A DNA stretch of 64,000 nt from Synechococcus sp. UW140 (GTDB lineage Bacteria > Cyanobacteriota > Cyanobacteriia > PCC-6307 > Cyanobiaceae): contig CAMCMT010000003.1 in NCBI GenBank assembly GCA_945875915.1, forward strand, positions 41,621 through 105,620. The letters run 5' to 3'. Below the pieces are notes generated by a model. The model saw only the letters and a list, made by a program, of their open reading frames with translations, was not told the origin of the DNA and ran no database searches. The position numbers were made by a program, and so were the translations under genes. Positions 19,339 to 26,918 of the stretch are shown piece by piece. The stretch's first letter is position 1. Each line of letters opens with the position of its first letter.

Positions 19339-20136
19339 TCAGCGGGCCGCTGCAGGTTTGACCGGTTCATTCGGGAAATCCACACCGGTGATCTCGTTTT
19401 TGTCGTTGAGGATCACAAACAGGCTGTCGGTCAGGCGCTGGAAATCCATGCTGACGATCACGAGCTTTTGATCGGGAGCGCTGTCTGCCAGCAGCAGGTG
19501 GCGCACCTTGATCGCGTCACCGGTAACCCGCTGCAGCCGCTGCCATTTGGCCTGCAGAACCGCAGGGGTGAGCTCGTCCTGCAACGCCAGGCTGAGGAAG
19601 CTGCGGGCCGTAACGAACTGGCCCTTGATCAGCGCTTCGACAAAGCGCTTGACTACATCGGTCGAGAGCTGGTCCGCGTTGTCGGTCTGGAAACCGGCCA
19701 GCTGGCCAGCGTTGTTGAGCACTAACACCACGTCCCGGGAGCCGGCCATGGTGATGAGTGTGGCCTCCACCATCGAATTGCTCAGGCCAGGAAGCACCCG
19801 CAAGATCCGGTAGCTGAGCACTTTGGGCTGGGTCTTCATGGTGTTGGCCACCATGGAGGGGCTGCTGGTGCGCTTCAGGGCATCGGCAAACAGGGCGTAG
19901 CGGGCATTGGCATCGCCGCTGCGCAGGGCTTCCAGCACCCGATTGGCTGCCTTGGTGATGGCCGCCTCGGAGGGGGGACTGGCCTGGGCCGGGCCTTGGG
20001 CAAGGGCACCGCCCAGGTCGGCGGCCTGGAGCGCAGGGGGGATGGGGCCACCGAGGGCAGTGGCCATGGCCAGGCCCAGCAGGGCGGAGCGCAGCTTCAC
20101 GGGCACGGGCAAACCGATGACGGGGGAATGGTGCAC
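19339..20136 (-). CDS. Exported hypothetical protein, DUF3887-like
   Basis: The protein has 265 residues. A signal peptide around VKLRSALLGLAMATALGGPIPPALQA suggests export. The mature part appears to contain two similar alpha/beta halves: EALRSGDANARYALFADALK and EALIKGQFVTARSFLSLAL each begin a helical segment followed by a strand-rich part. That is reminiscent of a duplicated SnoaL/DUF3887-type fold. The similarity is a judgement by eye. It may act in the periplasm or lumen. The neighbours give no clue. Confidence 0.62.
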   Translation of the reverse strand: MHHSPVIGLPVPVKLRSALLGLAMATALGGPIPPALQAADLGGALAQGPAQASPPSEAAITKAANRVLEALRSGDANARYALFADALKRTSSPSMVANTMKTQPKVLSYRILRVLPGLSNSMVEATLITMAGSRDVVLVLNNAGQLAGFQTDNADQLSTDVVKRFVEALIKGQFVTARSFLSLALQDELTPAVLQAKWQRLQRVTGDAIKVRHLLLADSAPDQKLVIVSMDFQRLTDSLFVILNDKNEITGVDFPNEPVKPAAAR

Positions 20137-20273
20137 CTAGTTTGGCCCACCCCCCAGGCGTCGCCCTTTCCGGCGATCGGTTTCGCCAAGACCAAGACCA
20201 GGGGCAGGGCCCAGACGCGTCTCCAATTGGACGACCCCGAGCACCGAGTCTGCCTACAGCTGAGCTGCGCCAG

Positions 20274-22073
20274 TTAATCGGCGCCAACCATGGGGTCCAA
20301 CCGCAACCGGGCCTGATCGAGGTGCAGCGCCAGGGTGATCACCCGATGGTCCAGTCCGGCCGGACCCCAGGGGGTGGCACCCGTGCCCGGGTTAACGGCG
20401 ATCTGGGGCCAGGCGGCAGCCCCGATCGACAGGCGCAGGCGCTCCCCCGGCTGCAGGGTGACCAACAGGGGCTGGAGGCTGAGACTGCGGCGGCCCAGGT
20501 CGAGGCAGGAGTCCCCCAACCAGCGGCCCACGCCAGTACTGAGCTGCAGCACGCGGCCATCGCCCTTGAGCAGGGACAGGGCGGCACAGAGGTCAAAACC
20601 CGGCTGGTCTGCCTGAACATCGAGCGCCAGCACAGGCCTCCCCACCAACTCCAAGGGGGCTCCTATCGGTGCGCTACTGAAGCAGGCCACATCGCAGCGG
20701 CGATCGAGATCCCCCCGCTCCACCGGCCCGGCATCGAGGCCCAGGTGGCCGCCCCGGCCGGGCAGGGGGCGCCAGGGGTCGTGGACCAGCAGCACCGGGG
20801 AGGGCGCTCTAGCAAATTCTGACTCTGATCCGGAGGCGGACCCTGTCTCAGCCAGGGGCAACAGACGGCCCTCCTGGACATCCCTGGCGGCCAGGCCCTG
20901 GCTATGCAGCCGCCAGACCTGGCCGCTCCCAGTTCGGGGCGAGCGGGCGAGCCAGAGCCCCGTCGCCAGGTCGGCCATCAGCACGGTGGGGTGGCGGACG
21001 GGACGGGACAGCGACTGATCCGCTGGGCCCAAGGGCCCAGGGCCGGTGGCCCTGGGCCCTTGGGCCTGGATCAACCTTGAAGCCCCACGCCAGCGGCCCT
21101 TGAGCTGGGCCCAGGGGCTGGGGGCTGGGGCTGGCGCTGCAGCGCTAGCCGCGGGCTTGAGGTGACGATCAAAGAAGGTCTGATGCAGTCGATCGAGGCC
21201 GTCTCCCCAATCGAGATGGGTCCAGGGACCAATCCGCAGCAGGGGCTGACCGCCGGCCGCTTCGGCCTGGCGCCAGAGGTCGAGCACGCCATTGAGGTAG
21301 GGGTCGTGCCAACCACCAATCAGCAGCAGGGGTTGGCGCCACAGCGATGGCGGCGGCTGGTGGCAGGTCCAGCCCTCGCCGCTGGCGGGATCGCGCCGCA
21401 GCCAGGCCAGGCCCATGGAGCCGGGGTCGTGGCGCTCGAGCAGGGCTGGCCCCTCGCTTAGGAAGCGTCCGCTCTCCAGGCTGGCGCGGATGTCCTGCCA
21501 GGCTGGGTGATCCTGGCGGCGGCGGCAGGCCAGGGCCGCCAGTTGCAGGGCCCAGGCCAGCTGCAGGGCCCACCAATGGGCGCCGCCCTCCGTGGCCCAG
21601 TGCAGCCGTTCATCCAGGCCGGCCATGGCTGGCGCCAGGGCATCGAAGTGGGGCCCGGGATCCTCCAACAGCAGCTGGGTGAGGCCCTGGTAAGAAAACC
21701 CGTAGCCACCCACCTGGCCGTTGCACCAGCTCTGGCCCCGAAGCCAGGCCAGGGTCGCCGTGGCATCAGCGGCCTCCGGACCAAAGCCGGCCGCCTCGCC
21801 AGCGGAGTCGCCCCAACCGCGGCAGTCCTGCACCACCACGGCATAGCCATGGCTCGCATACCAGTGGGGATGGGCATAGGTGACGGTTGAGGCAATCGCC
21901 AGCCCGTAGGGCTGGCGCATCAGCAGGGCCGGCCAGGGACCGGGCCCGGGGGGCAACCAGATACGGCAGGCCAGGCGCACGCCGCCAGCGACTGTCACCC
22001 AGTCGTCGAACAGGGATACGCCGATGGGGGCCAAGGGGGCAGGGCCCTGTTTCTCTGCTGGGCTCGGGACCAT
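20274..22073 (-). CDS. CocE/NonD family hydrolase
   Basis: The protein has 599 residues from ATG 22073. The frame stays open to 22283, but the upstream part is Cys-rich and would overlap the pstS terminal region. It belongs to the X-Pro dipeptidyl-peptidase S15/CocE alpha-beta hydrolases. Visible features are RQPYGLAIAS, VVVQDCRGWGDSAGE, the nucleophile elbow GYGFSYQGL, and the His region GPWTHLDWGDGLD. A C-terminal jelly-roll domain (about 400-595) is typical of this family. Substrates range from esters to acyl-peptides and cannot be predicted here. No signal peptide is seen with this start. Confidence 0.82.
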   Translation of the reverse strand: MVPSPAEKQGPAPLAPIGVSLFDDWVTVAGGVRLACRIWLPPGPGPWPALLMRQPYGLAIASTVTYAHPHWYASHGYAVVVQDCRGWGDSAGEAAGFGPEAADATATLAWLRGQSWCNGQVGGYGFSYQGLTQLLLEDPGPHFDALAPAMAGLDERLHWATEGGAHWWALQLAWALQLAALACRRRQDHPAWQDIRASLESGRFLSEGPALLERHDPGSMGLAWLRRDPASGEGWTCHQPPPSLWRQPLLLIGGWHDPYLNGVLDLWRQAEAAGGQPLLRIGPWTHLDWGDGLDRLHQTFFDRHLKPAASAAAPAPAPSPWAQLKGRWRGASRLIQAQGPRATGPGPLGPADQSLSRPVRHPTVLMADLATGLWLARSPRTGSGQVWRLHSQGLAARDVQEGRLLPLAETGSASGSESEFARAPSPVLLVHDPWRPLPGRGGHLGLDAGPVERGDLDRRCDVACFSSAPIGAPLELVGRPVLALDVQADQPGFDLCAALSLLKGDGRVLQLSTGVGRWLGDSCLDLGRRSLSLQPLLVTLQPGERLRLSIGAAAWPQIAVNPGTGATPWGPAGLDHRVITLALHLDQARLRLDPMVGAD

Positions 22074-22251
22074 CAATCCACTATCAATCAACTGGCCGCT
22101 ATCCAACAACAAGCAAGAATCATGGGGGCACCAGCACGGCAATGCCCCCCTAATAAGCTTGTAACAACAACCCAAGTCGAGTCGCCAGGCTCCAGCCTCC
22201 TTGCTCGCTCCAGCGGTGGCAGTAAAGAGAACAGTCCAGCAACCAAAAGAT

Positions 22252-23301
22252 CTAGCGGAATTGTGGAAGCTTGAGCTGATCAAAGCTGCGGCGCAGGGCT
22301 TCGCCGATGCTCAATCCAACTGGAAGATCGCCGCCGAAGGAGCTCCCCGTCACATGCCTGTAGAGCTTTGATTCCACTAGTCGATAGGTACTAGCAGGCA
22401 GGGGAATGGAACCTGCCCCTTGGGCCAGCCCCATGCCATTGGCCACTGTCATTGTGACAAAATTACGAAGCGACTTATTAGCGGTCAACTGCTTGTCGTT
22501 AATGTACAAAAAGAGCGGCCTGGAAAGGGGAACATAGCTACCATCTTGAACATTGGCAATCGTGGGCGCAACCGGCCCACTGGCTCCGGCAATAGCCAGG
22601 GCCCGTAGGCGGTCCCGATTGGCGTTGTAGTAACTAAAGCCAAAGTAGCCTAGGGCGTTGACATTGCCGGCGACACAACGCACCAGAACCGCATCATCCT
22701 CACTGGCCGCATAGTCACTCCTTGAATTGTCTTCATTACCATTTACGGATTTATTAAAATAATCGTATGTTCCAGAATCACTCCCTGGCCCGCAAAGGCT
22801 GAGGGCGCGGTCGGGCCAATTGTTATTGACCTCCTTCCAGCGATCAACCTTACCTTGGGCTTCGCTGGCCCAGAGGTGAGCAAGCTCCTTGATGCTGATC
22901 TGCTTAGCCCAAGTATTCTTGGGATGGACCACTACCGTAATGGCATCGAAGGCAATCGGCAGCTCAAGGAAGGAAATACCATTCAAGGAACAAAGTTTTA
23001 ATTCCTTGCTATTAATGGGTCGAGATGCGTTGGCAATAGCAATCTTCCCGGCGCAGAATTGACGGAACCCCGCCGAGGTGCCGCTTTCAAAGAGTTCAAC
23101 CTTTGGAGTGGGCCAGCGGGCCTGGAATTTCTTAACGGCCAACGCCATCATCGGAAAGACGGTGCTGGATCCGCCGATTTTGAATGCTTGTGGATCTGAA
23201 ACCCCTGCAGCCTTTGCCCCATCAAAGGGGGTTACCAGCAGTAGCGGGACAGGAGCAATCGCCAAACCGAGCGAAAGCAGCAAGGCGTTACGGAGACCCA
23301 T
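22252..23301 (-). CDS. pstS: Phosphate ABC transporter substrate-binding protein, PstS/SphX type
   Basis: This periplasmic phosphate-binding protein has 349 residues. A signal peptide (LLLSLGLAIAPVPLLLVTPFDGAKA) is followed by the phosphate-binding loops IGGSSTVFPM, ESGTSAGFRQFC and GPGSDSGTYDYF. Repeated acidic and polar insertions (NGNEDNSRSDY) are usual for the family. The SphX branch is likely from the short N-terminus and cysteines, but this is inference. No pstCAB genes lie nearby. The gene is visibly richer in A+T than most of the window, like the phosphatase gene upstream. Both are probably phosphate-starvation genes. Confidence 0.92.
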   Translation of the reverse strand: MGLRNALLLSLGLAIAPVPLLLVTPFDGAKAAGVSDPQAFKIGGSSTVFPMMALAVKKFQARWPTPKVELFESGTSAGFRQFCAGKIAIANASRPINSKELKLCSLNGISFLELPIAFDAITVVVHPKNTWAKQISIKELAHLWASEAQGKVDRWKEVNNNWPDRALSLCGPGSDSGTYDYFNKSVNGNEDNSRSDYAASEDDAVLVRCVAGNVNALGYFGFSYYNANRDRLRALAIAGASGPVAPTIANVQDGSYVPLSRPLFLYINDKQLTANKSLRNFVTMTVANGMGLAQGAGSIPLPASTYRLVESKLYRHVTGSSFGGDLPVGLSIGEALRRSFDQLKLPQFR

Positions 23302-23702
23302 TGGGAGCAGCTATTGCCCATCAAACCTAGTCAAACAAAAGAGTTGATGCGCTATCTTATTAAACATTAACATATTGGCAAATTCAATAGCGTTAAGCGG
23401 TACCAGGCCCACAGCAATGCAATCCAGGACACATATCGCCTGTCAAGGCGATCACACTTGGCCCCTTTCCTCGATGCCTGGTTAGCCTGCTTCCATGGAT
23501 TTATGCCTTTGACACCCTTGAACGGCAGCATGGTGGCCCCACAATTCACAACTCCGATCGAGGGGCATGACGCAAGCAATACTTCCTAAAGAACAAGGGT
23601 TGCTCATCAGGAGCGGCAAAACTTCAATCACCCTTTCTGACAACCACAAAGGGGAAGGGGACAAGGACGGGCCGAGAACAAAACCCAATCAACCCTAGAT
23701 GT
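23302..23702. other. Intergenic region between pstS and the phosphatase fusion
   Basis: About 400 A+T-rich bases carry no gene I can support. On the minus strand upstream of pstS, GTTAATGTTTAATAAG (23371-23356) looks like a tandem of the cyanobacterial Pho-box unit PyTTAAPyPy. A further CTTAAC lies near 23397-23392. These would be sites for the SphR/PhoB response regulator, but the match is loose. Confidence 0.4.
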
Positions 23703-24962
23703 TCAATTAATAACAAGCGGCAAACCCTCTTGTTTGACAGCATTGATTTTTCGAAGCTCAAGCTGAATAACCGGCGACAACTTAAAACGGCGCCACTGAT
23801 CACTCGCGATAATTTGCAACGCAGCGGCCTCGCCAAGGCGTTGGCCGGCCTCCACATCGCTCGGGTAATGCACACCACAAAGGGTTCGACTGCTGCCACC
23901 GCTTAGGCCTACGGCAAGCAAGCGTTCGCGACGTTCCGGCAGTAAGTCGACGAGTAATTCGGCTGCCGCGCGGTAAAAAGTAGAATGGCCCGAGGGAAAC
24001 GACCAGCCCGATTCCCTAGGCAAACAGGGCTGGATACTGGTATCAGTGCTATAGGGGCGGGGGCGCTTGTAGAGCTCCTTAATGGTGTCTTTCGCCCCAT
24101 CCACCAAGGCCAGAAAGGGGGCCAGTCCCCGCAGTAACTCAGGTGTTGTTTTTGCCATATCCACACCAACTGCCAGGTCAAAATTGCTGAGATTGCGATC
24201 GAGCAATAACCAGCTATTGGCAATCAGTTGGGGGCTGCGGTGACTTTGCAACCATAGAAGGATGCTTAGATCACTAACAGCCTTTGCCTGTCCAATCTCA
24301 GGAGGTCTCCCCGTTCTTGCCAGGAGGGCAGGCAGATCAAGTTGAAGGCCAGAGCTTGGCGACTCGATGGCCGTAGCCCCGTGAGGGGATAGGCGTATTT
24401 GGCTGCAGGGTCGCGTCAACAATTCCTTTTGGCTGAATAGCTGGACCTGCGGAGGTGCTGATGCCGATGGCCAGGTCAAAACAACCAATTGATCGTAGTC
24501 ATCAGGTGCGATGGGTGCCATTGCTCCCCAGCCAAGCCCCTTGGCGAAGTCCGGCAAGTTGCGATGCTCCCAAATAAAAACCGCCTTAGCGCCAGCAAAC
24601 GACTTGGCATGGAGAACCCGATGACCCGCAGCAAGCGAATTGGCTCGGGAGCCGCGAATAATCTCAATATTCAATCCTGTGCTAACAGCCAAGGGGACGG
24701 CAGTTTGATAGCTACGTGCATTCTTAGCGGACACCGGGTCGAACTCGTAAACGCCGATGGAAGTAGGCACCCCAAAGCAGGCTGGAATCAGGCGGCCTAG
24801 TTGGATGGACCGCTCAAAACCCATCGGCGCTAAATTGTAATCACCTCGCTCACTATCCTTATCGCCGTGACGCAATAATAGGACCTGGGCTGGGGTTGCC
24901 ATGGCCTTGGCCGAGAGCAGCCAAGCGGCCACTAGTAGAAAGGGGAGCATTCCGCGCATCAC
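23703..24962 (-). CDS. Exported fusion of histidine phosphatase and PAP2 acid phosphatase domains
   Basis: This 419-residue protein has a signal peptide (about 1-22, ending AMA). Residues about 25-200 look like a histidine phosphatase: LLLRHGDKD gives the RHG catalytic motif at residues 31-33, NARSYQTA supplies a second Arg, and WEHRNLPDFAKGLG contains the distal His. Residues about 270-390 form a separate PAP2/class A acid phosphatase with the complete signature: KELYKRPRP (K-x6-RP), PSGH, and SRTLCGVHYPSD (SR-x5-H-x3-D). Both active sites therefore seem intact in one chain. Export plus the adjacent pstS suggests release of phosphate from organic esters in the periplasm. The composition is A+T-rich relative to its surroundings, consistent with transfer. 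Confidence 0.88.
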   Translation of the reverse strand: MMRGMLPFLLVAAWLLSAKAMATPAQVLLLRHGDKDSERGDYNLAPMGFERSIQLGRLIPACFGVPTSIGVYEFDPVSAKNARSYQTAVPLAVSTGLNIEIIRGSRANSLAAGHRVLHAKSFAGAKAVFIWEHRNLPDFAKGLGWGAMAPIAPDDYDQLVVLTWPSASAPPQVQLFSQKELLTRPCSQIRLSPHGATAIESPSSGLQLDLPALLARTGRPPEIGQAKAVSDLSILLWLQSHRSPQLIANSWLLLDRNLSNFDLAVGVDMAKTTPELLRGLAPFLALVDGAKDTIKELYKRPRPYSTDTSIQPCLPRESGWSFPSGHSTFYRAAAELLVDLLPERRERLLAVGLSGGSSRTLCGVHYPSDVEAGQRLGEAAALQIIASDQWRRFKLSPVIQLELRKINAVKQEGLPLVIN

Positions 24963-25449
24963 TTCGTCGTTGAGAGCATGGTCAGTCCTGGCTTAGGAGT
25001 GGAAGCTGGGGGAAACAGGCCGAAACCCTAGGTATGGAGATCAAAAGACCGGCAAGCTGAAACCATTAAGCCAATCCCAGCCTGCCATACCCCATTCAAG
25101 ACCAGAGCCCCTCCCGAATGCGGCCAAGCTTGCCAACCTCCATGCCAAACAGGCGCAAGATTGGGCCGTTGCGAGGTGACCCTATTTTTTCTGATGGAAG
25201 GGACGCAATCGTCAATTCTGACGAGCCGAGGCCCGTAGCAGATCCAACCAATATCATCATCATCAATAACGGGAAGCCATAAGAGAGATTAGCGACAGAA
25301 ATCAAAGGAGCTCGCCAAGATCATTGGCGCCACATTCCAAGAAAATTTCCAGGGGAGTAATGCCAGACAGGAGAACGATCGACGGATTTTTGTATGTCCC
25401 CTGCCTATGACACTCTCTATGCCACTGTCTATGCCACTGATCGCCTAGT
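24963..25449. other. Long A+T-richer gap without a confident gene
   Basis: About 490 bases carry no clear gene. A minus-strand frame at 25096-25305 (69 codons, TTG start) begins with a hydrophobic segment containing LLMMMILVGSATGLG and could encode a tiny exported or membrane protein. It has no good ribosome binding site or recognised similarity. TATGACACTCTC, TATGCCACTGTC and TATGCCACTGAT form three 12-base tandem units at 25406-25441. Confidence 0.35.
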
Positions 25450-25824
25450 TCAGCGCACGTCAGGGCAATGCAAACCCACCACATAGGTTGTGAGAATCTC
25501 GGCGTCGGTGGCATTAAGCCCCTGCATGGCGGCAATGCGGTTCACCGCTTGGGGGCTGGTGGAGGCGATGCCTTGGGCATTGAGGCTGCGCAATTCAGCG
25601 CAGATCGTCCCAGCCACCTTGGGGTTCTGCTTGACCCGATCCAGCAGGGCCGACCCAGCCAGGGCCGGAGGCTGGACGGCCAACAGCAGCGCTGATCCAA
25701 GGAGCAAGGCTCCGCCGAGCCGGCGAGCGCGCCCAAGCCGCTGGCAAACAGCGACAAGCAAGCCAGGCTGGCTGGCGGCGTTGGGAGCTATGGGCAGGGC
25801 TAGGGGTCTTGGCAGGAGAGCCAC
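25450..25824 (-). CDS. Small exported conserved cyanobacterial protein
   Basis: The protein has 124 residues. Residues about 33-56 (RRLGGALLLGSALLLAVQPPALA) form a signal segment after a long basic start; a downstream start may be the true one. The mature part begins SALLDRVKQNPKVAGTICAELRSLNAQG and ends EILTTYVVGLHCPDVR. That pattern, with two conserved cysteines and the terminal CPDVR, recurs in short secreted proteins of Synechococcus and Cyanobium. The function is unknown. Confidence 0.7.
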   Translation of the reverse strand: MALLPRPLALPIAPNAASQPGLLVAVCQRLGRARRLGGALLLGSALLLAVQPPALAGSALLDRVKQNPKVAGTICAELRSLNAQGIASTSPQAVNRIAAMQGLNATDAEILTTYVVGLHCPDVR

Positions 25825-25888
25825 GTCAAGCCTCCAAGTTTTGATTCATTCTCAGGGCGGATGCGACCCGGTTTGGGCCGGTACGGGG

Positions 25889-26281
25889 TCAGTTCGATGG
25901 GCGGGCGGCAGCCTGGCGAGCCTGGCGGATCCAGCGCTGCAGCATCACGCCATCAACACGGGGCGGCGCCATCCCCGTGAGCGAGCGCTCGAGCCGGCCC
26001 AACTGGACCAGCAACTGCTGGTGGGAGGCCTCCGCCAAACCCTTGGTGCTGGCGATACCGGCATAGAGCAATAGGGCCGCCTCCTCCGGCTCCAGCCCCA
26101 CCTGCACCACCAACCGCGCCTGGCCGCGCAACTTGATCAACCGTTGTTCCGAGGCCCGGCCGCTGCTGGCCAACCGGCGCAGATCGCCATCCTTAAGGGC
26201 CGCCAGATCAGGCCAGGTCTCGATGGAGGCGGCCTTAAGCACGGCCGCTTCCGCCTTGAAGTGGCTCGGCAAGTGCAGCAT
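25889..26281 (-). CDS. DUF4332 domain protein
   Basis: This 130-residue, fully helical protein is without signal peptide. It resembles the DUF4332 proteins of cyanobacteria, which contain helix-hairpin-helix-like repeats: LKAASIETWPDLAALKDGDLRRLA and LLLYAGIASTKGLAEASHQQLLVQL each look like one repeat. Such repeats often bind DNA nonspecifically, but no function is known here. It begins MLHLPSHFKAEAAVL. Confidence 0.75.
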   Translation of the reverse strand: MLHLPSHFKAEAAVLKAASIETWPDLAALKDGDLRRLASSGRASEQRLIKLRGQARLVVQVGLEPEEAALLLYAGIASTKGLAEASHQQLLVQLGRLERSLTGMAPPRVDGVMLQRWIRQARQAAARPSN

Positions 26282-26385
26282 CTAAGCGCCTCGCCTGCCG
26301 CCGTTTGGCCTTTGAGCCGCCAGCCAAATCTCGCCCAACAGACCCCTGATCAACTGGACCCCGACCAAACAACCACCAGCCCGCC

Positions 26386-26853
26386 TCAAGGCAGCACCGT
26401 CACACCCTCGCCGTGGAGGCCCACGGTGGCCTCAGCTAGCACCACCGGCCGGCTCAGGCCAAGCTCTACGGAATCGACACGCCGCAGGCGCACATGCACG
26501 AGGCCATCGGGACTGGTGCGGCCGCTGCCCTTGAGGTTGAGGGCCACCTGCTCGAGGCTGGGGCGGTAGGCCTCGGGCGGCAGATCGGCCGGGGCGGCTG
26601 CAATCACCAGGTCGGTGCCGTTGTCAAACACCACGGGCACGGACACGGCGCCGGCCACCTGGGTGCGGGGCGAATAGCTGATCGCAAAGGCCAGACACGA
26701 GATCGCCAGCAAGCCGGTGAAGCTGGTCACCCCCACCAAACGGAAGCGGGTTCCCCAGCCGGCCACGAAGCCCCCCACGGTGGCCAGCAGCAGCAGGCCG
26801 GTGGCCACCCCTAGCCAGAGGCCAGCCTTTAACAGCAGGTGTTCGGCGGGCAT
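26386..26853 (-). CDS. ycf51: Ycf51 family membrane protein
   Basis: The protein has 155 residues from ATG 26853; the open frame continues to 26943 but would then overlap the divergent tamB start. Two membrane segments are present: LKAGLWLGVATGLLLLATVGGF and FTGLLAISCLAFAIS. They flank the conserved RFRLVGVTS. The C-terminal soluble part (VPVVFDNGTDLVIAAAPADLP and following) matches Ycf51/DUF2518. The family is found in cyanobacteria and some algal plastids, with unknown function. It is divergent from tamB with 65 bases between starts. Confidence 0.85.
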   Translation of the reverse strand: MPAEHLLLKAGLWLGVATGLLLLATVGGFVAGWGTRFRLVGVTSFTGLLAISCLAFAISYSPRTQVAGAVSVPVVFDNGTDLVIAAAPADLPPEAYRPSLEQVALNLKGSGRTSPDGLVHVRLRRVDSVELGLSRPVVLAEATVGLHGEGVTVLP

Positions 26854-26918
26854 GGGGGGTTGGCGCTGGAGAAGGCCTTTATATTGCGCCAACCTCATAC
26901 GGTGACAGCCACAGGCCG

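Noticed and set aside
25096..25305. 69-codon minus-strand frame with a hydrophobic start
   Set aside because: TTG start without a ribosome binding site and no recognisable similarity; kept only as a possibility in the gap entry.
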